From: Chryseosolibacter sp040902445
Lineage (GTDB): Bacteria > Bacteroidota > Bacteroidia > Cytophagales > Cyclobacteriaceae
Assembly: GCA_040902445.1 (NCBI GenBank)
Contig: JBBDXJ010000087.1
Coordinates: 1-40,930 of the forward strand
Direction of reading: 5' to 3'
Length of the DNA: 40,930 bases
The notes under the pieces were generated by a model. That model saw only the letters and a list, made by a program, of their open reading frames with translations. It was not told the origin of the DNA and did not search any database. Within the stretch, counting starts at the first letter, position 1. The number at the start of each line of letters is the position of its first letter. Of the stretch, positions 25,347 to 32,608 are shown piece after piece. A program made the position numbers and the translations under genes.

Positions 25347-25378
25347 CAAAAATATGAGTTTGGAGCATAGTAGCAAAA
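25347..25378 (-). promoter_or_regulatory. Bacteroidota-type promoter of the rhomboid gene
   Basis: On the minus strand TTTTG (25378-25374), 19 bases, then TATTTTTG (25354-25347), a full match to the TAnnTTTG -7 box with a TTTG -33 element. Five bases separate it from ATG at 25341. Transcription would start at or next to the start codon, so the message would be nearly leaderless if this promoter is used. Confidence 0.55.
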
Positions 25379-25932
25379 GCTGTTACCAGGTTTCCTGTTG
25401 CAGGTAAGATTAGTCCGTCGTAACTGAACTCGTAGCGGTCGGTTTCATCGATACTGTAACCATCTTTCCTCATTCCGTTCTGGATGCAGCGCGCACAGCC
25501 GTCTCACGGTTCCCATAAAAAAAGTCCGCATCCACCTAATTGACTGAAGCTGAATCATTCTTCTCACACTATTCCTTGTTATGGTCCTGCATCCACATAA
25601 AACTTTTTCCGGGCATGGAATTTTTAATCCATCTGTGAAAAAAGACTTTTGAGCGATAAAATCAGCAACTGAAAAGAATTTTCCTCAAAAGCCTGACATC
25701 AATCATTTGTACCTGCCGGTTATTTGATAATTACGACGATACCTAACATCGACTGGTAATGTTTGGCAATCGTTCTTTGTCTGATTGTAAACACTTAGCA
25801 AGGTCGCTCAGGGTTTTTCGTTTCGCTACTTGATAAGCACCGCAGCCGGTGAGAGACTAAATCTAAACTAATCTTGAATGTTCAGTTGTACCGGGTTATT
25901 AATTCTCCGCTTATGATAAAAAGATCTACTGA

Positions 25933-26067
25933 TTTGACGATGGCTGTTATTCGAAAACTGAAGGTCATTGCTCCGGTCGCATTGGCGCGAGCTGGCAAAA
26001 AGGGTCATACATCGTGAAGGTCATCACGGGAAATAAAATCGAAACATACCACGTTATAAAATACTAA
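25933..26067 (+). pseudogene. Remnant of a secreted protein ending in a type IX secretion sorting tail
   Basis: A 44-codon frame follows a TGA at 25930-25932 and ends with TAA at 26065-26067. It reads GRIGASWQKGSYIVKVITG, then NKIETYHVIKY and stop. The G-x-YIVKV-x-x-G-x(5)-x-x-IKY layout is that of T9SS type A C-terminal sorting domains. A terminator lies 50 bases further on, as for a real 3' end. The rest of the gene cannot be found upstream in any frame. Confidence 0.55.
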
Positions 26068-26116
26068 AGGCTTTCGGTTGAGAAATTGTGCCATAATTAT
26101 CTCAGCCCATTTGTTG

Positions 26117-26152
26117 AACGAAAACCACCTCGCAAGGGGTGGTTTTTTCGTT
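26117..26152 (+). terminator. Rho-independent terminator of the T9SS-tail remnant
   Basis: AAAACCACC (26121-26129) pairs with GGTGGTTTT (26138-26146), an eight-base loop between, followed by more T. The flanking AACGA / TCGTT extends the stem. It is well formed although its gene is gone. Confidence 0.8.
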
Positions 26153-26280
26153 GGCTTGATATCATGCTCAAAATTAATTTACAGATATTCTCCAGTACAG
26201 ACATTCTTTTAATGGTTTGATAAGTTTGATAACACTAATCAAAAGCCACCAGCCATTCGCAAAATCTGTGCGCTCTCTAA

Positions 26281-26300
26281 TAATGTAATAAGGTTGGTTG
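26281..26300 (+). repeat. Dispersed AAGGTAATAAGG repeat, copy 4 (partial)
   Basis: TAATGTAATAAGGTTGGTTG matches the first half of the copy at 13078-13130. Confidence 0.4.
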
Positions 26301-26358
26301 AATACAGCTGCACACTTCGAAAGTCACCTCGTTATTTGCAAAAACTCTCAGCTCCGAA

Positions 26359-26422
26359 TCACCTCACCCTTCTGCTGGCACATTTTGATTCCTACTCTTT
26401 TTCAGCCTCTCCTAAAGGAGAG
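26359..26422 (+). repeat. Dispersed repeat (module B), copy
   Basis: TCACCTCACCCTTCTG leads to CCTCTCCTAAAGGAGAGG. It pairs in opposite orientation with the module B part of the composite repeat that begins at 26485, giving an inverted pair around about 60 bases. Confidence 0.55.
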
Positions 26423-26484
26423 GAAAAATCGAGCATTTCCAATACTTCTCTGCGAACGAAAGCAAGGAGCTTGACAAGTGAAAT

Positions 26485-26702
26485 TTCCCTCTCCTTCAGG
26501 AGCACACAAGAATGAAGCAACGTGCACAAGAAGATAGGGTGAGGTGTGAACACCGGGTAGAAGTAGGTTACATATCCGTCTCCATTGCATTGCTTCGTTC
26601 TGCTGTTTTATTGTTTGGACTCTTCGTGGCACGGGGGTCCTTCGCTTGCGCATGCCATCGCGCAAACCTGCGCTCAGGATGCCGTGCTTGAGAGGGGTGA
26701 GA
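26485..26702 (-). repeat. Composite dispersed repeat (B+A), left inverted copy
   Basis: About 218 bases. From the right, its complement reads CACCCCTCTCAAGCACGGCA, CATCCTGAGCGCAGG, AAGCGAAGGACCCCCGTG, ATGCAATGGAGACGGATATG, TCACCTCACCCT and CTCCTGAAGGAGAGGG. The same blocks in the same order, and the same total length, are at 34863-35080 on the other strand. The two copies bracket the three genes 26754-34798. Confidence 0.75.
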
Positions 26703-26753
26703 TGACCAGCGTCATAATTAGTTTTTATTTCACTAACTTCATTTGGAAAATCC

Positions 26754-29700
26754 ATGTCTGCAGTACTGTTTGCGAGCTGTTACTATTTAAAACGTCTTCT
26801 ATTGCTCATGAAACCAGCCTCATCTTTTATAATTAACTTTTTCAGGACCAGCATTCCGGCCAGGTATTTCCTTTCCTTAGTTCTGGCGATCATCTCCATC
26901 CTATTCGTGTCCTGTTCCGGCAATCAAGGAGAGTCTGATCAGGAAAGCATGGCCGCACAGCTTGGACTCCATGTTCCGGAAGGATTTATTATTGAGCAGG
27001 CAATGGCACCTGGCATGGTAAAGTACCCGATGTTTGCAACCCTCGACAACCAGGGCCGCCTTTTTGTAATTGAGTCGAGCGGTAAAACAACTTCAACAGA
27101 AGATGTACTAAAAAATCCGACTTTTCAGATCCTCTTGTTGGAAGATATTGACAGAGATGGCATCTACGACAAACGCAATGTGTTCGCCGATAAAATTCCT
27201 TATCCAATGGGTGGAACTTTCTATCAGGGTAGTTTCTATGCTGCCGCGCCACCCGATCTCATTCGTTTCACCGATACAGATGCTGATGGTATCTCCGATA
27301 AACGCGAAGTTCTCCTCACCGGATGGACACTGAATCACAATGCGGCAACACTGAGCGGTCCATTCTTCGGCCCGGATGGCTGGATGTATATGTGTGATGC
27401 ACGACGGGGATTCAATATTAGAACGAAAGAAGGCACTGAATTGAAAGGCAAGGGCGCTCGTATCTGGCGCTGTCGACCTGATGGAACAGGTCTTGAGTGG
27501 GTATCGGGTGGGGGGTTTGACAATTCTGTTGAATTGATCTTCATGCCTGCAGGAGAGACGATTGGAACAATTACATATTTTACTGATCCCCAGGACGGCT
27601 TCCGCGATGCGCTTATGCATTGGGTAGAAGGCGGAGTGTATCCAAAACCTTTCTCTGTCATTGAAGAAGACCGACTGAAATTAACGGGGCCTCTGATGCC
27701 CGTCATGACCACACTGGCACGTGTATCACCTGCTGGGCTGATGCGCTATCGCGGAACATCATTAGGAAAAGAATACAAGGGTAATCTTTTCAGCGCCCAG
27801 TTCAACACTGGCCGGATCATGCGTCATATAATTACCCCTGTTGGGGCAACATTCAGCACAACCGAAGAAGTCTTCATGAACTCGGATAGTATGGATATAC
27901 ACCCTACCGATGTTCTGGAAGACGCTGACGGTAGCCTGCTCGTTGTAAATACCGGCGGATGGTTTATAGCAGGATGTCCGCTATCAGTTGTCGCCAGGAC
28001 GGATGTTCACGGCGATATTTTTCGTATCCGCAAAAAGGATTCTTTCAAATTAAAAGATCCCTGGGGGCGGAATGTTGATTTCACTGACATGTCAGCGGAT
28101 GAATTGACTGGCCTGATGAACGATAGCCGGCCCATGGTCCGTGAAAATGCGACTGAACATCTGATCGGATTGGGTGAACAGGCAGTCGGGTCTTTAACCG
28201 AGCTGCTAACTTCCAGCGATGACGAAGAAGAACGTACGGCAGCCGTCTTTGCCCTATCACGTGTACACACACCCGACGCGATGGTAGTTGTTTTTTCGAG
28301 CCTGGAAGATAAAAGCGCTATGGTCCGCACTGCAGCAGCCAGAGTTTTGGGGATAACAAAAGAAAGGATCGCTGTTGATAAGTTGATGACACTAGTGGTT
28401 ACAAGTAGTGCATCCGTTAGGCGGCAGGCCGCCACCGCACTTGGCCAGATAGGTGACAAACGAGCCATCCCCGCACTACTGAAGGCCTCGGAAAATGCGG
28501 ATGATCGGTTCGTAGAACATGCTATCATTTATTCCCTTATCACTTTGGGAGATGGGGAACCAATTGTTCAGGCTTTGAATCATCCCGATGAAAATGTCCG
28601 CAACACCGCATTGATAGCGCTCGATCAAATTGCCAATTCACCATTGAAGAAAAGTGATCTGCTGCCGTTTCTGCAAGGCAAAAACGCACAGCTTCAAAAC
28701 ACAGGTATCTGGGTGGTCTCGCATCACCCGGAATGGGCAGACGTCGTGATCAGCTATCTCGAGGACAACCTGAAAAATGCAACCTTCACAGAATATGAGA
28801 AAAAGCTTTTTACCGATCTGCTAAAAACGTTTTCAACAGACCGGCACATCCAGAATTATGTTTCCGGCTTGCTGGCAGGAGCAGCCACGCCTGAGGAAAA
28901 GAAATTGTTCCTGCTGGAAGTGATCCGCCAGTATCCTTCGAAATCCTTGCCTGATAGCTGGATACGGCAACTGGGAAATTTATTGCGGGGAAAAAATGCT
29001 GTCATGCGTTCTGAAGTTCTGGACCTGATCCAATCGCGCAGTATTCCGGAATTTAATAAAGAATTGGAAAACATCTTCATGGATCCGCAGAATTCAAAAG
29101 CATTTCAACTGAAAGCGCTCAATGCGCGGATCATGTCACGTCCCGGGGTTTCAGATGCCGAATTTAGAAAGCTGTTGAATCTTACAAGCCCTGAAGAAGA
29201 GTCCCCCATCCGGCAGTCGGCCGTGCGCATCCTCTCGCAGGCGGAACTCAATGATAAACAACTACTCTTATTGGCTAAGGATGCTGTCCACGATGCAGAT
29301 ATTTTTTTATTGCCGGACCTTGTGAGTGCATTTGAAGGCACCAACAACGAAGAGGTAGGCCACGCGTTGATTGCAGCACTTCCATCGTCAACAGACCGGT
29401 TGGACTATCTGTCAGTAGAAAGCCTGAATAGACTAATAAAAAATTTTCCGCCTGCAGTAAGAGTATCGGCAGAACCTCTTTTAAATACCTTAAACGCCAG
29501 ACAGGCCACACGATTGTCGGCCTTGCAGAAAATTGAAGCAACACTTAAAGGAGGAGATGTTGGTGAAGGACGAAAACTTTTTTTCGAAAAAGCGCTGTGT
29601 TCAACTTGTCACAGCATCATAGGTCAGGGAGGAGACTTTGGTCCCGACCTGACGAATATCGGCGAGATCCGCTCACAACACGACCTTCTCGAGGCCATCG

Positions 29701-30002
29701 TTTATCCCAACGCAAGTTTCGCCCGCGAGTATGAAACGTCAAGGGTTGTTACAAAGACCGCCACATACGCCGGCATAATCAAAGAGCAGTGGGGAGAGAC
29801 TATTGTCCTCGAAACCGGCCCCGGCATCCGGGTACGCCTTTCGCGCAAAGAAATTAATTCCATTGAACCTCAGGATGTTTCCCTGATGCCACCCGGTCTC
29901 CATCAACAACTCACCACCGGTGAGTTATCTGACCTCATGGCTTACCTCAGTTCCCTGCCGGATGGAATGGGACATTTGAAGGTGGCAAGCGGTGATCAGT
30001 GA
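26754..30002 (+). CDS. DUF7133-type propeller, HEAT-repeat and cytochrome c lipoprotein
   Basis: The frame has 1082 residues, but Met19 at 26808 (MKPASSFIINF) gives a more normal lipoprotein signal ending ISILFVSC. Residues about 70-440 are a beta-propeller of the membrane-bound dehydrogenase / DUF7133 type (HVPEGFIIEQAMAP). Residues about 450-640 are HEAT repeats (HTPDAMVVVFSSLEDKSAMV and following). The C-terminal c-type cytochrome has CSTCH at 949-953. This layout is common in Planctomycetota and Verrucomicrobiota and also occurs in Bacteroidota, where it is linked to periplasmic sugar or polyol oxidation. It is the only plus-strand gene between 341 and 35247. The stop is convergent with the next gene. 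Confidence 0.85.
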   Translation: MSAVLFASCYYLKRLLLLMKPASSFIINFFRTSIPARYFLSLVLAIISILFVSCSGNQGESDQESMAAQLGLHVPEGFIIEQAMAPGMVKYPMFATLDNQGRLFVIESSGKTTSTEDVLKNPTFQILLLEDIDRDGIYDKRNVFADKIPYPMGGTFYQGSFYAAAPPDLIRFTDTDADGISDKREVLLTGWTLNHNAATLSGPFFGPDGWMYMCDARRGFNIRTKEGTELKGKGARIWRCRPDGTGLEWVSGGGFDNSVELIFMPAGETIGTITYFTDPQDGFRDALMHWVEGGVYPKPFSVIEEDRLKLTGPLMPVMTTLARVSPAGLMRYRGTSLGKEYKGNLFSAQFNTGRIMRHIITPVGATFSTTEEVFMNSDSMDIHPTDVLEDADGSLLVVNTGGWFIAGCPLSVVARTDVHGDIFRIRKKDSFKLKDPWGRNVDFTDMSADELTGLMNDSRPMVRENATEHLIGLGEQAVGSLTELLTSSDDEEERTAAVFALSRVHTPDAMVVVFSSLEDKSAMVRTAAARVLGITKERIAVDKLMTLVVTSSASVRRQAATALGQIGDKRAIPALLKASENADDRFVEHAIIYSLITLGDGEPIVQALNHPDENVRNTALIALDQIANSPLKKSDLLPFLQGKNAQLQNTGIWVVSHHPEWADVVISYLEDNLKNATFTEYEKKLFTDLLKTFSTDRHIQNYVSGLLAGAATPEEKKLFLLEVIRQYPSKSLPDSWIRQLGNLLRGKNAVMRSEVLDLIQSRSIPEFNKELENIFMDPQNSKAFQLKALNARIMSRPGVSDAEFRKLLNLTSPEEESPIRQSAVRILSQAELNDKQLLLLAKDAVHDADIFLLPDLVSAFEGTNNEEVGHALIAALPSSTDRLDYLSVESLNRLIKNFPPAVRVSAEPLLNTLNARQATRLSALQKIEATLKGGDVGEGRKLFFEKALCSTCHSIIGQGGDFGPDLTNIGEIRSQHDLLEAIVYPNASFAREYETSRVVTKTATYAGIIKEQWGETIVLETGPGIRVRLSRKEINSIEPQDVSLMPPGLHQQLTTGELSDLMAYLSSLPDGMGHLKVASGDQ

Positions 30003-30195
30003 TCGGTAAGCAGACATTTCCAATAGGTATCGGTAAAAAACCGATGTCTCCCTCAGGATGACGGGATCAAAAAAGAGGGAGTACGTGCGCCGCTCAACCT
30101 GCATTTTTACCCAACTACGCTCCCTCCCTAAACCCACCGCGAGCTCCGTCGGGCAAGCCTGCTTTTAACTTGCATTTCGACCTGCATTTTCCCTG
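30003..30195. other. Convergent intergenic region
   Basis: Short gap between convergent genes. ATCGGT (near 30030) and ACCGAT pair around six A residues and could serve as a weak bidirectional terminator. The phrase CTGCATTTT appears twice. Nothing else is seen. Confidence 0.4.
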
Positions 30196-32349
30196 TCATC
30201 TATAGTAACAAACCACCATCTCAAAATCATTAACCTGTGGGACGATGCACTCAACCCAGCCGTTGTCTGATTTAAATTCCAGGGACTTACCCGATCGCAT
30301 CAGCCTAATTTCTTTTAAGGGTCGCCGGGGCTTAAAGCGAATGGATGTGTTAAACACGGGTACGGGCTCGCGCAGGGAGCCACCGATCTGTCCGCTGTGA
30401 TTGATTAGCCCTACCCATTCAAAAGCGTTATTGCGATTAATCATATGCGACATCTCAATCAGCGGGGAAGCATTCGTGATGATCGTCCGGTCGGCTTTCA
30501 GAATATTTTGGAGCGCGCCAACGAAAAGTGCACGGTGCATATAATTTCCTTTGAAGTGATAAAGTGATCCCAACTGCCAGGGAATAAAAACTGATTTGCC
30601 TTGGCCAAACGTATTGGTGATCACGCCCGGAACGTCTGTGATATTTTCTTTTGTGAAATAAGATTTCTCCGGCGGGCCAAACCTCGTTTCAGGAACCAGC
30701 TTCAACAAACCAGCGGCGGGAGCTGCAGGTTTAACTTTAAGAAAATCTGAATACATCATCATGATGGTGAAATCCTTAAACTCCGTGGGACCCAACACGG
30801 CCTTATCACTTTCAGAAACTTTCAGGTATGTTGATCTTGCCTGTCGGAAATTATCATACTCCGGCCTCACGCCAAGGGCTTGAAGGCGGATTGTATTCAT
30901 CGGCTTACCCGATCCATCTTTTGTGGATGTGGCGCCGGTCGTCAAAAGCCTGCCTCCATTTTTCACGTAGTTGTCCACCACCGAGATCAACCGGTCATCC
31001 ATATTTTCAATATTACCGAGAATGAGGACATCATAGTCTTCCAACTTCCGAGGAGTTCTTTCTGTTCCCGCCGCGGATGGCTCGATGATATCGAACATAA
31101 TATGTTCCTCAGTCAGTAATTTTATCATTCCCCTGTACTCATCACCCGAGCCCCTGATCAGCGCCACCTTTGCCGGTGATTCAATATTGGTGAACAACTC
31201 TGCATTGGATTTATGAAAGCCGTAGAGGTCATTCAGCGTTGGAATAAAAATGCGGTCTTCGTAATTAACCAGTGTGCCGATGACGACAAAACCGAGGGGT
31301 GCCCCATGAAGCATATTTTCAAGCATCCACACCTTTGCGAGGTTTGGAGAAGTGCCGATATGCCGGAAACCAATATCCTGGAAATAAATAAGAAGATTGC
31401 CCGGCGCCCGGTCTTTATAAGATCCTAAGATCCGCTTCACATTATCCGTTGCCGAATAATTCCATTCATATTCCCTCGAAAGCGACGCGCTGGATTCGCT
31501 GGCGATCATATCAACACCTGCGTCAGCATAAGTATTGATCATCAGTTTGGGGTTGAGGTTTTTTATGTGTTGACCAATTTCTTTGAAAAGTTTGTCGGCG
31601 GTTGTTCCCTTGAATTCATCATACTCCCGGAAAACCGGGTCACTCATATCCGCTTTTACAGGGAGGGCGTGACCTGTTGAGTCATTAAATCGTTTTTTGC
31701 AATTCTCACACTGACAGATACCATGATAAACCCCGCTGTAATCAGAAGTGGTGTAACCGATCATATTAAAGAACACGCCATCCACAGGGTACGTGGTGAG
31801 CGCTTCCTTCAGGATCTCTTTGGAGTATTCCTGCTGATATCCACCGTTGACACAGGTATGGACCTGTCCATTGTAATTCACATACTGACCATTCGTTCCC
31901 ACATAAAGCCATTCCGGTTTCTTCGCAGCCAGCATTTCATTGATCTTGCTGAAATCAAAACGCCCGATCACTTTAATTCCTTTGGCGTGAAGTTTTTTGA
32001 CAAGGTCGCCCACCAGGTCACCTTTCATGTAGGGATTGCGAAATTGATAAGGAAGTTTAGTGGGATAATTCGCGACGATACCGCCAACGTTTAACAGCAC
32101 AACGTTAACCGATGCGTCCACCATTGATTGAACATACGCATCGGTATTCATAGTCGCGTCGATCTCGCGGAGATTGGTTTGCACCAGGCGGTAGGGAGCG
32201 CGGTTCCACCAGGTGGCGTCGTACTTGCCGGGGTCGAGGGGGTTTTGGGCGGGGGCAAGGATGGCGCTGAGTAAGATGAGAATCCATGTCAGGTGAGTGG
32301 TGAGTTGTGAGTTGTGAGTGTCGGTTAGCTTAGTGTGTACCTCGTTCAT
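30196..32349 (-). CDS. Secreted glycosidase-like protein (GHL6/GH42-type) with trimerisation domain, member 1
   Basis: A 717-residue Sec-exported protein; the signal is LTWILILLSAILAPAQ at residues 20-35. Residues about 45-390 form a (beta/alpha)8 barrel like hypothetical glycosyl hydrolases 6 and GH42: LNVGGIVANYPT, GRFDFSKINE, and the Cys cluster ICQCENCKKRF that may bind zinc. Residues about 400-600 are a beta-galactosidase trimerisation (amidotransferase-like) domain (DYDVLILGNIENMDD). A beta-rich end follows. It is a paralogue of the gene at 32609-34798, which lies upstream on the same strand. The first 20 codons lie in an 80-base tandem repeat, so the start may be evolutionarily recent. 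Confidence 0.7.
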   Translation of the reverse strand: MNEVHTKLTDTHNSQLTTHLTWILILLSAILAPAQNPLDPGKYDATWWNRAPYRLVQTNLREIDATMNTDAYVQSMVDASVNVVLLNVGGIVANYPTKLPYQFRNPYMKGDLVGDLVKKLHAKGIKVIGRFDFSKINEMLAAKKPEWLYVGTNGQYVNYNGQVHTCVNGGYQQEYSKEILKEALTTYPVDGVFFNMIGYTTSDYSGVYHGICQCENCKKRFNDSTGHALPVKADMSDPVFREYDEFKGTTADKLFKEIGQHIKNLNPKLMINTYADAGVDMIASESSASLSREYEWNYSATDNVKRILGSYKDRAPGNLLIYFQDIGFRHIGTSPNLAKVWMLENMLHGAPLGFVVIGTLVNYEDRIFIPTLNDLYGFHKSNAELFTNIESPAKVALIRGSGDEYRGMIKLLTEEHIMFDIIEPSAAGTERTPRKLEDYDVLILGNIENMDDRLISVVDNYVKNGGRLLTTGATSTKDGSGKPMNTIRLQALGVRPEYDNFRQARSTYLKVSESDKAVLGPTEFKDFTIMMMYSDFLKVKPAAPAAGLLKLVPETRFGPPEKSYFTKENITDVPGVITNTFGQGKSVFIPWQLGSLYHFKGNYMHRALFVGALQNILKADRTIITNASPLIEMSHMINRNNAFEWVGLINHSGQIGGSLREPVPVFNTSIRFKPRRPLKEIRLMRSGKSLEFKSDNGWVECIVPQVNDFEMVVCYYR

Positions 32350-32440
32350 AGTTTGTGCGTTCGTGTGGAATGGTGAGTCGTGAGTCGTGAATCGTGAGTG
32401 TCGGTTACCGTAGTGTGTGCGTGGTTCAGAGTTTGTGCGG
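32291..32440. repeat. 80-base tandem duplication spanning a start codon
   Basis: Segment 32291-32360 recurs at 32371-32440 with an exact 80-base period: TCGGTTA at 32321 and 32401, TAGTGTGT at 32331 and 32411, GTTTGTGCG at 32351 and 32431. Inside each unit are GTGAGT microrepeats. The first unit contains the start codon of the 30196-32349 gene (32347-32349); the second has TCAGA in place of TCATA and so no start. Confidence 0.85.
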
Positions 32441-32442
32441 CT

Positions 32443-32493
32443 TCACCTCACCCTAAATCCCTCTCCTGAAGGAGACTTTTGAAGGAGAGGGAC
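32443..32493 (+). repeat. Dispersed repeat (module B), copy
   Basis: TCACCTCACCCTAAATCCCT then CTCTCCTGAAGGAGAC and GAAGGAGAGGG. It shares the start and end of module B at 35011-35080 and 38327-38396 but lacks the GCACGTTG middle. From memory this form is the most widespread one in Bacteroidota. Confidence 0.55.
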
Positions 32494-32608
32494 TTTATTC
32501 CATCTCTGAAGAGATGGTGGCTCCAATTTACATTTTAGTAAGCCGAACGTGCATGAGTTGCGATCCAGGTCTCGTTGTTGCCTCCATGTTTTTCTTAAAT
32601 CATAGTTC

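Larger units (their letters stand above)
25474..26753. other. 1.28-kb region without an intact gene
   Basis: From 25474 to about 25930 I see no coding signal on either strand. A T9SS-tail remnant (25933-26067) and a terminator (26117-26152) follow. From 26281 to 26702 the DNA is made almost entirely of dispersed repeats. It looks like a graveyard where a secreted-protein gene was lost. Confidence 0.6.

Noticed and set aside
25342..25473. N-terminal extension of the rhomboid frame
   Set aside because: The added 44 residues are not rhomboid-like and a full-match promoter lies inside them; the start at 25341 is preferred.
26402..26755. 117-codon minus-strand frame before the 26754 gene
   Set aside because: It is the translation of the composite repeat; the inverted copy at 34863-35080 gives a similar spurious frame.
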